DNA of 64,000 nucleotides from an uncultured Oscillospiraceae bacterium (GCA_944387065.1 CALXDM010000006.1:20888-84887); one strand, 5' to 3'; numbered from the stretch's first letter, positions 55,137-63,923 are shown. Program-made: numbers and translations. The notes: generated from the letters alone by a model not told the origin.

Positions 55137-57926
55137 TTATTCCCCCAGCACCGCGGCGCATCGGTCGCACAGCTCCATGTGGTGCCCAGAAGCCCCAATG
55201 TGCTCGTCGTGGTTCCAGCAGCGGGGGCACTTGGGCGCCTGGGACGGCTTGACGGCAATGGTGCAGGGCATCAGGCAGTCCTCCGCCCGCTCCCCCTCAA
55301 TGGCCTGGGTGGTGACCGTGACCTTGGATACGATGCACAGCGTGGCCAGGTCGGCCCCAGCCAGGAAATCGGCGTCCTTTTCCTCGGCTACGGAGATAGT
55401 CAGCTCCGTGTCCTGGGCCTTCTTGAACACCCCGGCGGCCCGGGCGTTCTCCAGGGCCTTGTTCACCGCGTCTCGCAGGGACACCAGCACGCCCCAACGG
55501 TACAGCTCCTCGTCGGACAGGGCCAGCTCAGAGCGGTAGTCGGGGATGTCGTTGAACAGCACACATGCTTCATCGTCCCCGGCGGCGTGGGGCATGGCCG
55601 CCCAGATCTCCTGGCTGGTAAAGGCCAGGATGGGAGCCAGCAGCCGAGTCATGCCGTCCAGAATGAGGAACAGGGCGGTCTGGGCGCTGGCCCGGCCTGC
55701 GTCGTCCCCGCAGTACAGCCGGTCCTTGATGATGTCCAGGTAGAAGTTGGACAGGTCGGTGACGCAGAAGTTGTAGACGGCCCGGTAGACGGCGTGGAAC
55801 TCGTAGCGCTCATAGGCCTCCCGGCAGGTCTTGACCAGGTCGTTGAAGCTGGCCAGGGCAAAGCGGTCCAGCGTCTCCAGCTCGGCCACGGGGCGGTCCG
55901 GGTCGAAACCCGCCAGGTTGCCCAACATATACCGGGCGGTGTTGCGGATCTTCAGATAGGCCTGGCTGAGCTGCTTGAGGATTTCCGGGGAAATACGCAT
56001 ATCCTGGGTGTAGTCGGCGGAGGACACCCACAGCCGGAGCATATCCGCGCCGTAGTCCTTGATGACCTCGTCGGGGGAGACGGCGTTGCCCAGGGATTTG
56101 TGCATGGCCTTGCCCTCCCCATCTACCGTCCAGCCGTGGGTGATGATCTGCCGGTACGGGGCCGCCCCCTTGGCGGCGATGGAGGTGAGCATGGAGGACT
56201 GGAACCAGCCCCGGTACTGGTCGCCCCCCTCCAGGTACACGTCTGCGGGGAAGGCCAGCTCGTCCCGCTCGTCCAGCACGGCGGCGTGGGTGGAGCCGGA
56301 GTCGAACCACACGTCCATGATGTCCCCTTCCTTGGAAAAGTGGGTGTGGCCGCAGTGGGGACAGGCCAGCCCCTCCGGGACCAGCTCGTCGGCGGTCTTT
56401 TCAAACCAGATGTTGGAGCCGTGCTGCCGGAACAGGTCGGACACCCGCCGGATGGTCTCGGGGGTGACGATGTCCGAGCCGCACTGTTCGCAGTAGAAGA
56501 TGGGGATGGGCACCCCCCACTTGCGCTGTCGGGAGATGCACCAGTCGTTACGCTCGGAGATCATGGCGGTCATGCGCTCTTTGCCCCAGGCGGGGTGCCA
56601 GGCGATGTGGTCGCAGCTTTTCACCGCCGCTTCCTTGATAGCGTCCACCGAGCAGAACCACTGTTCGGTGGCCCGGTAGATGATGGGGTGCTTACACCGC
56701 CAGCAGTGGGGATAGGCATGGGTGATGTGCTCTTTGGCCAGCAGGAAGCCGCCGGCCTCCAGGTCGGCCGTCACCTGGTCGTTGCCCTTGGCATAGAACT
56801 GGCCGTTGTAGCGCTCGTCGGTCATCACACCCTTGGCGTTGACCGGCACGCTCACCCCAAAGTGCGTCTTGCCCGCCTCGTCATAGGCCCGGCAGATGTT
56901 GAAGTCGTCCGCGCCGAATCCGGGGGCGGTGTGGACGCAGCCGGTGCCCGCCTCCAGAGTGACGTGTTCGCCGCACAGGATCACCGAGTTCCGGTCAAAG
57001 AGGGGGTGGCGGGCCGCCATCAGCTCAAACTCACTGCCCTTCAGGGTGGCCAGCACGGTGCAGGCGGCGTAGTCCAGCCCCGCGGCCTTGCACACGGTTT
57101 CCGCCAGGCCCTGGGCCAGGATATACACTTCGCCGTTGGGGGCCTGCAGCAGCACATAGTCAAAGTCGGGGTTGACGCAGATGGCCAGATTGCCCGGGAT
57201 GGTCCAGGGAGTGGTGGTCCAGATCACGAAGAAGGTCTTGGACAGGTCTGCATAGCCGCCCAGCTTGCCCAGGTCGTCCCGGACGGGAAACTTGACGAAC
57301 AGGGTGGTGCAGGGGTCGTCAGCGTATTCGATCTCCGCCTCGGCCAGGGCGGTCTGGTCGTGGGGGCACCAGTACACCGGCTTCATCCCCTTATAGATAT
57401 AGCCCTTTTCCGCCATCTTACCGAAGATCTCGATCTGCTTGGCCTCAAACTCCGGCTTCAGGGTGAGGTAGGGATTGTCCCAGTCCCCAATGACCCCCAG
57501 GCGCTGGAACTCGGCGCGCTGGATGTCCACAAAGTTCAGGGCAAACTCCTTGCACTTGTCCCGGAACTGGGCGTCGGTCAGCTCATCCCGCTTGAGCTTC
57601 TTGTCCTTGAGGATGGCCGACTCGATGGGCAGGCCGTGGGTGTCCCAGCCGGGGACATAGGGGGCCTGGAAGCCGGTCATGTTCTTATAGCGCACGATGA
57701 TGTCCTTCAGGATCTTGTTCAGGGCGGTGCCAATGTGGATGTGGCCGTTGGCGTAGGGGGGGCCGTCGTGGAGGATGAACTTGGGCTTGCCCTGGTTGCG
57801 CTCCATCAGCTTGCGGTAGGTCTCCACCTCCCACTTGCCGTTGAGCAGCTCAGGCTCCCGGCGGGGCAGCCCGGCCCGCATGGGAAAGTCGGTCTGGGGC
57901 AGGTGAATGGTCTGGTTGTAATCCAT
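55137..57926 (-). CDS. ileS: Isoleucine--tRNA ligase
   Basis: A 929-residue class I synthetase that charges tRNA-Ile. It carries the HIGH-type loop PYANGHIHIGTALNK (57-71; here HIGT), an editing domain with YVLLQAPNGEVYILA and GCVHTAPGFG, and the KMSKS-type loop AMHKSLGN near 600. A C-terminal zinc finger has Cys pairs (KCPRCW and LCDRCA). The start at 57926 follows AAGGAGA. The Ile T-box and a small zinc-ribbon gene lie upstream in the same transcript. Length is typical. Confidence 0.97.
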   Translation of the reverse strand: MDYNQTIHLPQTDFPMRAGLPRREPELLNGKWEVETYRKLMERNQGKPKFILHDGPPYANGHIHIGTALNKILKDIIVRYKNMTGFQAPYVPGWDTHGLPIESAILKDKKLKRDELTDAQFRDKCKEFALNFVDIQRAEFQRLGVIGDWDNPYLTLKPEFEAKQIEIFGKMAEKGYIYKGMKPVYWCPHDQTALAEAEIEYADDPCTTLFVKFPVRDDLGKLGGYADLSKTFFVIWTTTPWTIPGNLAICVNPDFDYVLLQAPNGEVYILAQGLAETVCKAAGLDYAACTVLATLKGSEFELMAARHPLFDRNSVILCGEHVTLEAGTGCVHTAPGFGADDFNICRAYDEAGKTHFGVSVPVNAKGVMTDERYNGQFYAKGNDQVTADLEAGGFLLAKEHITHAYPHCWRCKHPIIYRATEQWFCSVDAIKEAAVKSCDHIAWHPAWGKERMTAMISERNDWCISRQRKWGVPIPIFYCEQCGSDIVTPETIRRVSDLFRQHGSNIWFEKTADELVPEGLACPHCGHTHFSKEGDIMDVWFDSGSTHAAVLDERDELAFPADVYLEGGDQYRGWFQSSMLTSIAAKGAAPYRQIITHGWTVDGEGKAMHKSLGNAVSPDEVIKDYGADMLRLWVSSADYTQDMRISPEILKQLSQAYLKIRNTARYMLGNLAGFDPDRPVAELETLDRFALASFNDLVKTCREAYERYEFHAVYRAVYNFCVTDLSNFYLDIIKDRLYCGDDAGRASAQTALFLILDGMTRLLAPILAFTSQEIWAAMPHAAGDDEACVLFNDIPDYRSELALSDEELYRWGVLVSLRDAVNKALENARAAGVFKKAQDTELTISVAEEKDADFLAGADLATLCIVSKVTVTTQAIEGERAEDCLMPCTIAVKPSQAPKCPRCWNHDEHIGASGHHMELCDRCAAVLGE

Positions 57927-58010
57927 GGGTGGTTCTCCTTTTTCCTTGATCTTTTTCATGGGACAGCCGGCCCATTTACGGCGGCCGTCATGGATTTCAA
58001 GCTCGGCCCG

Positions 58011-58241
58011 TCAGTCCTGGAGGGTGTCCGCAATCACCCTCCGGCAGCCGCGGCACAGCATGGCCCGCACGGTGTTCTTATACAGCAGCTGCACGCCCTC
58101 CTGCAGACCCACCTCCCCCTCGCCCAGGGCGGCCCCGGTCATGCTGCGCCCCTTCTGGGTCCACTTGATGGGCTGGCCGCCGGCGGCCAGAAAGCCTACC
58201 TCCAGCGCCCCGCCGCAGAAGGGACAGGTTTGATCGTCCAT
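58011..58241 (-). CDS. Small zinc-ribbon protein (DUF6487-like)
   Basis: A 76-residue protein with two Cys pairs, TCPFCGG (5-11) and LCRGCRR (near 62-68), a probable zinc ribbon. Between them lie a GFLAAGGQPIKW motif and a basic stretch. It resembles the DUF6487 type, but I am not sure of the family. It stands between the Ile T-box and ileS (84 bases before ileS), so it is made when isoleucyl-tRNA runs low. AAAGGAG precedes the start by about 10 bases. Confidence 0.75.
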   Translation of the reverse strand: MDDQTCPFCGGALEVGFLAAGGQPIKWTQKGRSMTGAALGEGEVGLQEGVQLLYKNTVRAMLCRGCRRVIADTLQD

Positions 58242-58278
58242 GCGTATGCGCTCCTTTCCCGCTCTCTGCTGCAAATAC

Positions 58279-58560
58279 AAAGCGCCTTTGCCTCCCAAAT
58301 GAGAGACAAAGGCGCGCTGACCTCTGCGGTACCACTCTCGTTGCCGCGCCAAGCGCGGCCCCTCCACTTGTCCTGTAACGGGAACGCCCGGCGGAGCCTA
58401 CTGGGGCGTACGCCCGTTGGGTCCGCGGCTCACAGGGGATCTTCCCCGGGACCGTCCCGCCGCTCTTCCACCATTTGAGCGACTCTCTGAGGGAGGTGTG
58501 CCGGGTACTCGTCCTGCTCAACGCCAGCTCCCCGCCGGGGTGGGCGAGGGGCGTATTTCA
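58279..58560 (-). promoter_or_regulatory. Isoleucine T-box leader
   Basis: On the minus strand the T-box sequence GTGGTACCGCAGAG is at 58322-58335, and the terminator hairpin (GCGCCTTTG/CAAAGGCGC, 58282-58316) is followed by TTTGTATTTG. AGTA and AGAGAG stem I motifs are present. The specifier reads GAAG-ATC, with ATC at 58438-58440, so tRNA-Ile is the ligand. From the leader to the next gene (58606-58664) I see nothing. Confidence 0.93.
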
Positions 58561-58576
58561 TTGCTGGAACCCTTTT

Positions 58577-58605
58577 ATCTTATCCGCGCCGGGTGGGTTT
58601 GTCAA
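58577..58605 (-). promoter_or_regulatory. Sigma-A promoter of the Ile T-box unit
   Basis: Minus strand TTGACA (58600-58605), 17 bp spacer, TAAGAT (58577-58582). Confidence 0.87.
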
Positions 58606-58664
58606 CCGTTTTTCCGAGAAAGCCGGGAAACGCCCCGCCGGAAGGCAGCTCCGGATCCGCCGCC

Positions 58665-59639
58665 CTACCCCGCCAAATAGTCGGATTCCTCGATGGTCCG
58701 GATGATATAGGCTACATCGTCATACCGCGAGCCGTTGGAACTGGACCCCAAACTGCAGATCAGGAACTCCCGGCCATACTGCTCATAGAGCACCACCAAG
58801 TTATAATCATCGCCCAAAGACCCCGTTTTAATCCCCGTCACCCGTTGGTTATAATATTCTGATGACACGTTGAGAAAGGCGTTGGTATTCCTCCACATCT
58901 GAGCGCTTCCATCCGGCAAAACCGCCGTATAGGTACTCTGCGCCACGATATCCCGGAACCATTCGTACTCCAGCAGGCGGTCCACGACGGCGCTCAGATC
59001 CGAAACCGTTGTCCGGGCATCTGCGTCAAAGCCACTCGGGTCGTATAAAATAGTGTTCTGATACCCGTTTCCCTGCAGATGCGCGTTCAGGCCAACCATA
59101 AACGCATGGACCCGCTCCTGGGCCGTCCCAGACTGGGGGGAAAGGATGCCGCCGCAATAGTCCGCCACTACATAGGCCGCGTCATTGCCAGAGGGAACCA
59201 GCATGGCCGCCAACAGATTGTGCAGAAAATACTCCCTCGGCTCAATCCCCGCAACAGAAGAGCCGGGCTTTGTCAGCGCGATTGCCTCCGGGTGCGCGGA
59301 AACAATGCTGCCCAGATCCGCAACGCTCGACGCATACTCCACCACGAACAGCTTGGCCAAACTGGCTGGCAGCTGGGGCTCCTCCGCCTTTTTGAAGATA
59401 AAAACCTTATCCCGCCCCCGGTCCACCACCAGCAGGGCCTGTGCATGATAGAAGTCCTCGGTATAGGGCTCTTCCTGCACCATCTGGGATAGAAAGACAC
59501 GGAGCGCATCCTTTTGCTCGCGGAAATTTTCCGGCCGCATGACCCATGGCACCAGCAGCGCACCGCACAGCACTACGCCGGAAACCATGGACAGGATCCC
59601 CCATATACGCTTTTTCCCGCTTTTGCGTCTGCGCTCCAT
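58665..59639 (-). CDS. D-alanyl-D-alanine carboxypeptidase (S11 family)
   Basis: A 324-residue penicillin-binding serine peptidase that trims the last D-Ala of peptidoglycan stems. A basic N-terminus and one membrane helix (about 12-32) anchor it. The three catalytic motifs are in order: SLAK near 92-95, SGN near 149-151, and KTG near 266-268 (GIKTGSLGDD). The start at 59639 is set by spacing from AGGTGG. A GTG start 24 bases earlier is possible. Genes for MurT/GatD, also peptidoglycan-related, lie 2 kb upstream on the same strand. The base composition is less GC-rich than its neighbours. Confidence 0.9.
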   Translation of the reverse strand: MERRRKSGKKRIWGILSMVSGVVLCGALLVPWVMRPENFREQKDALRVFLSQMVQEEPYTEDFYHAQALLVVDRGRDKVFIFKKAEEPQLPASLAKLFVVEYASSVADLGSIVSAHPEAIALTKPGSSVAGIEPREYFLHNLLAAMLVPSGNDAAYVVADYCGGILSPQSGTAQERVHAFMVGLNAHLQGNGYQNTILYDPSGFDADARTTVSDLSAVVDRLLEYEWFRDIVAQSTYTAVLPDGSAQMWRNTNAFLNVSSEYYNQRVTGIKTGSLGDDYNLVVLYEQYGREFLICSLGSSSNGSRYDDVAYIIRTIEESDYLAG

Positions 59640-59717
59640 GGCAATCCACCTGTCTCCTTTCACTTAATCCTGGTCGGCACCCATTTCCCGGGAAAGGCAG
59701 TCTGCCAGAGACAGGCC

Positions 59718-60674
59718 CTACCCCTCCCCGCCAGCCCGGCGGGCCTGGAAGGCACACCAGCCAGCCCGCTCCAGCCGCCGGGTGACGGCAAGGCCGTTGT
59801 CCGCCAGGGCGGCGGCCACCTCGTCGGCCCGGGTGTCGATGATCCCCGAGGCCAAAAACACTCCCTCCGGGGCCAGGAAGCGTTCCACCACGGCGGACAG
59901 GGGGATGATGACGTCGGCCACGATGTTGGCCAGCACCACCTGGCTGCGTCCGGGCTCCAGCCGCTGGGCCAGCGCCCCGTCCCCCAGCACGTCCCCCGCG
60001 TACACCGTCAGCCGGTCCGGGCCGACGCCGTTCAGGGCAGCGTTCTCATAGGCCACGTCCACCGCCTTAGGGTCGATGTCCACTCCGATGGCGTGCTCCG
60101 CCCCCAGGGCCAGGGCGGCGATGGCCAGCACGCCCGAGCCGCACCCCAGATCCAGCACCTGACCGCCAGGGATCAACGCCTGCTCCAGCAGCTCCAGGCA
60201 CAGCTGGGTGGTGGCGTGGGCGCCGGTGCCGAAGGTGAGCCCCGGGTTGAGGTACAGCGGCGCCCGGCCATCGGGCACCGGCTGGCCCCGCATCCACTCG
60301 GGCACGATGTAGAGCCGGCGGCCCACCGGGATGGGCTGGTAGTACTTCTGCCAGGAGGTGGCCCAGTCCTCCTCCCGCAGGGAGACGGTCTGGGGCTCGT
60401 ACCCCTCCAGCCCAATCAGGTAGGCCGCCATCTGCCGCCGGCCCTCCTCGCTGTCCGGCACATAGAACTTCACCCGGCTGGCCCCCTTCATATGGCGGGC
60501 CAGATCCTCGTCCACATAGTCCCAGTACTGCCGGTTCTGCTCCAGAAAGCGGAGGAACTCCCCCTCCTCCTCCACCGCCAGCCCGGCCACGCCGTTGGCG
60601 GTGAGCACGTCGCACACCCGCTCCAGCTCCCGGGCCGGCACGGGTAGGGTCACCTCCAGCCACTGTTCGCTCAT
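59718..60674 (-). CDS. prmA: Ribosomal protein L11 methyltransferase
   Basis: A 318-residue SAM-dependent enzyme that methylates ribosomal protein L11. The N-terminal domain (1-60) binds the substrate. The SAM site is VLDLGCGSGVLAIAAL near 183-198, with GTGAHATTQLCLE before it (near 160-172) and the catalytic NIVADVI after. The start at 60674 is set by homology (MSEQWLEVTL) and a GAGAG site. 31 bases separate it from the small membrane protein gene upstream. Confidence 0.95.
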   Translation of the reverse strand: MSEQWLEVTLPVPARELERVCDVLTANGVAGLAVEEEGEFLRFLEQNRQYWDYVDEDLARHMKGASRVKFYVPDSEEGRRQMAAYLIGLEGYEPQTVSLREEDWATSWQKYYQPIPVGRRLYIVPEWMRGQPVPDGRAPLYLNPGLTFGTGAHATTQLCLELLEQALIPGGQVLDLGCGSGVLAIAALALGAEHAIGVDIDPKAVDVAYENAALNGVGPDRLTVYAGDVLGDGALAQRLEPGRSQVVLANIVADVIIPLSAVVERFLAPEGVFLASGIIDTRADEVAAALADNGLAVTRRLERAGWCAFQARRAGGEG

Positions 60675-60705
60675 TGCGCTCTCTCCTTGCTCCCAATCAT
60701 CGCGC

Positions 60706-61029
60706 TCACGTCTCCTTGACGCTCTTGATACTGTCCAGCCGGATGAGCAGTTCCCGCTCCTTCTTTTTCCCTTCGTCCGCCCGCACCAGAGCCCACTCCT
60801 CATCGGTGTCCAGTACCCGGCAGACCAGGCCGCTCATGTCCCAGCCGTCGCTGTACAAAGTGAGGGTGACGGTCTGGCCTGTCAGCTCTCCCAGGCGGCG
60901 GGACAGGTCTTTGCCCCCCACCGGCCGGATGCCGTTCTCCCGGAGCAGCCGCTCCAGCCGCCCCACCTTGCCCCACAGGAAGATCACCATGAGAAAGGCA
61001 AATACGCCGAAGAATTCCATCCCGTCCAT
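60706..61029 (-). CDS. Membrane-anchored protein paralogous to the XRE C-terminal domain
   Basis: A 107-residue protein with one N-terminal helix (5-22) and a soluble domain (50-105) that I do not know from elsewhere. Its sequence GQTVTLTLYSDG...EEWALV...ELLIRLDSIKSV aligns with the C-terminal domain of the XRE protein encoded directly upstream (GRKVRLSFYGNE...GAWANV...SLLIPVSSIHSI). The ATG at 61029 shares one base with the stop of that gene (TGATG) and has AAGGAGG 7 bases away. The pair probably form one system, with one part in the membrane and one on DNA. Confidence 0.75.
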   Translation of the reverse strand: MDGMEFFGVFAFLMVIFLWGKVGRLERLLRENGIRPVGGKDLSRRLGELTGQTVTLTLYSDGWDMSGLVCRVLDTDEEWALVRADEGKKKERELLIRLDSIKSVKET

Positions 61030-61496
61030 CACGCATCCTCCTTTTCCTTCACAAAGGTGATGGAGTGGATGGAGGACACGGGAATGAGCAGGCTCTCCCG
61101 CTGGCCCTTTTTCTCCTTGACGAACTCCACGTTGGCCCAGGCCCCGTCAAACTCCCGGATGGCGCACCAGTCGCAGGCAGGCACTCTGTTTTCATTGCCG
61201 TAAAAAGACAGCCGCACCTTGCGCCCCACCGCCTGCTCCAGCAACCGGGTGACCAGGGCGGGGGAGGACACGGCAGCTGGGACAGGGGCCTCCTCCCCGT
61301 CCTGGAGCAGCCAGTCGCAGCTCACGCCCAAGAGCTTGCTCATGCGCACAATCTTGTCTGTCTCCGGATAGGCGGCGTCCGACTCCCAGCGGCTCACCGC
61401 CTGCCGGCTAACCCCCAACCGTTCCGCCAGCTGCTCCTGGGTCAGGTTGTTTTTCCGTCTGGCCTGGGCCAATTTACGCCCCATACTCATAGACAT
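61029..61496 (-). CDS. XRE family regulator with C-terminal sensor-like domain
   Basis: A 155-residue protein. Residues 5-62 are an XRE helix-turn-helix (AQARRKNNLTQEQLAERLGV, SRQAVSRWESDAAYPETDKI). Residues 85-150 form a beta-rich domain shared with the next gene. The start is uncertain among three in-frame ATG codons (61496, 61490, 61484). There is no divergent partner; the target may be its own operon. No clear operator palindrome is seen upstream. Confidence 0.87.
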   Translation of the reverse strand: MSMSMGRKLAQARRKNNLTQEQLAERLGVSRQAVSRWESDAAYPETDKIVRMSKLLGVSCDWLLQDGEEAPVPAAVSSPALVTRLLEQAVGRKVRLSFYGNENRVPACDWCAIREFDGAWANVEFVKEKKGQRESLLIPVSSIHSITFVKEKEDA

Positions 61497-61593
61497 TCCT
61501 CTCCTCTCGCCTGTCAGGATGTCTTCAGCATATCAGCTTTGGCCCAAACCGCCAGCCAGTTTTGGTTTCACAAGGTAACGTTTGGGTTGCCGT

Positions 61594-62325
61594 TCAGCCC
61601 CCCGTCCGGGCGGACAGCTCCCGAAGGGTCATCTGATAGGCCTCCTGCTCATAGGGCAGCGCCGGCAGGGAATCGGGCAGCAGCCAGCCGTTGTGGGCAA
61701 AGATCCGGGCCACCATCAGCCGGGTAAAGGCCGGGTTCTTCACCAGCACCGGCCCGGTGAGATGAGTGGCAAACAGGTTGCCGGACACATAGCCCTCGCC
61801 GCCTCCCATCCCCTCGTTGCCCTCCCCCAGGGTGAGGCGGTCAAAGAGAGGACTGGTCACCCCGGCGGTGTAGGAGCACTTGTTCATAAAGCCCACCACC
61901 GGCTCGTCCCACAAGGGGGTGTGGGCAATCACATCCCCGGGGACCCGCCGGTCCGTCTCCTGGGTGGTAAACTCCGCCAGGCCCAGGCAGGGCCACACCT
62001 TGCCCGCCCGGTCGGCCACGCTCTGGCCCAGCAGCTCCATGGCGTTGCCGGTAAACAGCGCCGGCGCGCCCTGCTCCAGCAGCTCCTTCAGAGCCGGGGC
62101 ATGGGGCCCCAGGGCGGCGAGGGCCCACTTCTGGCCCCGCTCGGTGCCCGCCCCCATATAGACAAAGCCCACGTCGGAGAAATCCGGGACATCGTCCAGC
62201 CCGGCCTGGCGCACCGTGACGGCCACACCCGCTGCCTCCAGATGCCGGCGGAGCACTGCCACGTTGGCGTATTCCCCGTACAGGGACATGCAGTCCGGAT
62301 ACAGATGCAGGATGGTCAGTTCCAT
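61594..62325 (-). CDS. gatD: GatD-like lipid II glutamine amidotransferase subunit, degenerate active site
   Basis: A 243-residue CobB/CobQ-type class I amidotransferase. With MurT it should amidate the D-Glu of lipid II. The N-terminus ELTILHLYPDCMSLYGEYANV fits. At the nucleophile position, where S. aureus GatD has ICGGYQ (Cys94), this protein reads FTGNAM. At the His189 site (YLHGP) it reads HLTGP. Both catalytic residues therefore seem to be missing, while the Arg of the lipid II site (DRRVPGD) is kept. The comparison is from memory. It lies 12 bases after murT, so a pair is certain but glutaminase activity is doubtful. Confidence 0.85.
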   Translation of the reverse strand: MELTILHLYPDCMSLYGEYANVAVLRRHLEAAGVAVTVRQAGLDDVPDFSDVGFVYMGAGTERGQKWALAALGPHAPALKELLEQGAPALFTGNAMELLGQSVADRAGKVWPCLGLAEFTTQETDRRVPGDVIAHTPLWDEPVVGFMNKCSYTAGVTSPLFDRLTLGEGNEGMGGGEGYVSGNLFATHLTGPVLVKNPAFTRLMVARIFAHNGWLLPDSLPALPYEQEAYQMTLRELSARTGG

Positions 62326-62337
62326 GGTCTCTCCCCC

Positions 62338-63669
62338 TCAATCCCGCTGGGTCAGATGGAGCAGCTTGTCCCGGTCTGAGAAGCAGGTGACTACATACAG
62401 GGGCAGGCCCCCCTCTTTTTTGAGTGCCTCCGCCGCCGCGGCGATGTCCGGTTGGATCACCAGCTTGTCCCGGGACACCTGGGAGTAGTCCAGGCGCAGG
62501 GCCAGGTCGCTGGCATACCGGCCGCACAGCCACACCCGCTCCACATGGGAGCAGGCCAGCCGGTCAAAGTCGATGTCCCACAGCCAGCTGGTCTCGCCGG
62601 TGAAGTACTTGCGGCTGACCGCGTCCACGATCACCATCACCTCGCAGGGCTGGCCCAGCCCCTCAACATAGGCCAAGTTGGTGTCGTAGGCCACCGAGTT
62701 CTCATGCTTGGAGGTGAGCAGGATGCCCTTGTGGCCGCCCAGCGCAAAGGTGACCATCCGGCCGTTTTGCAGCAGGTAGTTGTTGATGACCCCCGCCATC
62801 ACACCCTGCTCCACCCCGCACAGGGCGCACACCGACCAGGCGGCCAGGATGTTGTACACATTGTAGATGCTGCGAAAGGCCAGCTCCAGTTCCACCTGGC
62901 CATTGATGGTCAGCCGGCCCTGGGCCAGGTCCAGGCCGGTGGCGGCAAAGTCCGGCTGGGGCCGGTGATGGCCGCAGGCCTCGCAGCGGTAGTGCCCAAT
63001 GTGGGCGTAGTGGTAGCAGGTATACGTCAGCTTGCCGCCGCACACCGGGCAGCGGGCCCCGTCGTGATAGGTCCCCCGGTGCTCTTGGGTGCTCACCGAG
63101 CACTCCTCCAGGCCGAACCACTTCACCTTGGACGGGTCGTGGCCCCGGGCGAAACAGGCCACCAGGGGATCGTCGGCGTTGAGCACCAGGATCTCGTCCG
63201 GGTGGATGGCGGGCTGGATGGACTCATATACCCACTGGGGATGGCCATTGCGGGTGAGCTGGTCCCGGTAGAGGTTGGTGATCACGAAATGGGTGGGGTG
63301 GAACCACCGGAAGATGTGGCGGGCATAGCGTTCATCGCTCTCCAGCAGCAGCACCTCTCCCCGCACCCGGCCCCCCAAAGTACAGCGGGACAGGATCAGG
63401 GTGGCCACCCCTTCGATCTGGTTGGAACCCTCCTTGTTGTACACCACCTGCCGGCCGTCCGCGGCCAGGATGGCGGCGATCATCTCCACCGTGGAAGTCT
63501 TGCCGTTGGAGCCGGTGACGGCGATGATACGGGGGGGCAGCTTCACCCGGCCCAGCACGCCCGGGCAGAGTTTCAAGGCGATCTGACCGGGCAGGGAACT
63601 GCCCCGGCCCAGCAGCTTACCCGCCAGGCGCAGCAATTTACAGGCCACAATGGCAAGAAATACGCGCAT
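62338..63669 (-). CDS. murT: MurT, lipid II isoglutaminyl synthase subunit
   Basis: A 443-residue Mur-ligase-like enzyme that activates lipid II D-Glu with ATP. The ATP loop is AVTGSNGKTSTVEMI near 50-64. A Cys4 zinc ribbon is inserted near 208-235 (CPVCGG and CEACG). The C-terminal DUF1727 domain includes TSWLWDIDFD, with the Asp that completes the catalytic triad in MurT. It is encoded immediately upstream of gatD. The N-terminal helix (LAIVACKLLRLAGKLL) may touch the membrane. Confidence 0.94.
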   Translation of the reverse strand: MRVFLAIVACKLLRLAGKLLGRGSSLPGQIALKLCPGVLGRVKLPPRIIAVTGSNGKTSTVEMIAAILAADGRQVVYNKEGSNQIEGVATLILSRCTLGGRVRGEVLLLESDERYARHIFRWFHPTHFVITNLYRDQLTRNGHPQWVYESIQPAIHPDEILVLNADDPLVACFARGHDPSKVKWFGLEECSVSTQEHRGTYHDGARCPVCGGKLTYTCYHYAHIGHYRCEACGHHRPQPDFAATGLDLAQGRLTINGQVELELAFRSIYNVYNILAAWSVCALCGVEQGVMAGVINNYLLQNGRMVTFALGGHKGILLTSKHENSVAYDTNLAYVEGLGQPCEVMVIVDAVSRKYFTGETSWLWDIDFDRLACSHVERVWLCGRYASDLALRLDYSQVSRDKLVIQPDIAAAAEALKKEGGLPLYVVTCFSDRDKLLHLTQRD

Positions 63670-63730
63670 ACTTCCCTCTCCTTATGGTTTTTCCGGTCCA
63701 TACCGGCGGAAGGGTTTGCACAATCCCCCG

Positions 63731-63782
63731 GCGTCAGCCCCGGCCCAGATATATCATCAATGCCGCCACATCCGCAGGGCTG
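63731..63782 (-). repeat. 52 bp direct repeat, copy 1 (displaced copy of mnmG 3' end)
   Basis: Identical to 63924-63975. Read on the minus strand it encodes the end of MnmG (SPADVAALMIYLGRG and stop), but it is not joined to the gene. The frame is unlinked, so it is not expressed as protein. Confidence 0.93.
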
Positions 63783-63785
63783 TCT

Positions 63786-63918
63786 CCCCACGGCCCTCCG
63801 GCCCGTGGGGGCCCCTTTCTTCATCCTGCTCGGGCCAACTGAATTGGCCCTGCGCCCAAGGTCTGGGCTGTGCCCAGCCCTGGTTCGGCGCTCCCGCGCC
63901 GCCCCACTTTCGTGGGGC
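63786..63918. other. Cluster of hairpins between the repeat copies
   Basis: The 141-base spacer holds several short inverted repeats: CCCCACGG/CCGTGGGG (63786-63810), GGGCCA/TGGCCC (63832-63850) and GCCCCAC/GTGGGGC (63901-63918). No gene is visible. One or more may terminate mnmG. Confidence 0.6.
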
Positions 63919-63923
63919 CCCCA

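Noticed and set aside
57714..57758. HIGT instead of HIGH in IleRS as a loss of function
   Set aside because: The rest of the protein is complete and T-box controlled, and I recall Thr at this place in other IleRS proteins, so it is probably a normal variant.
55179..58478. 1099-codon plus-strand open frame antisense to ileS
   Set aside because: It overlaps ileS, the small zinc-ribbon gene and the T-box. The composition is typical of an antisense frame.
63573..63824. Minus-strand 83-codon frame upstream of murT
   Set aside because: It overlaps the murT start and the 52 bp repeat and has no recognisable content.
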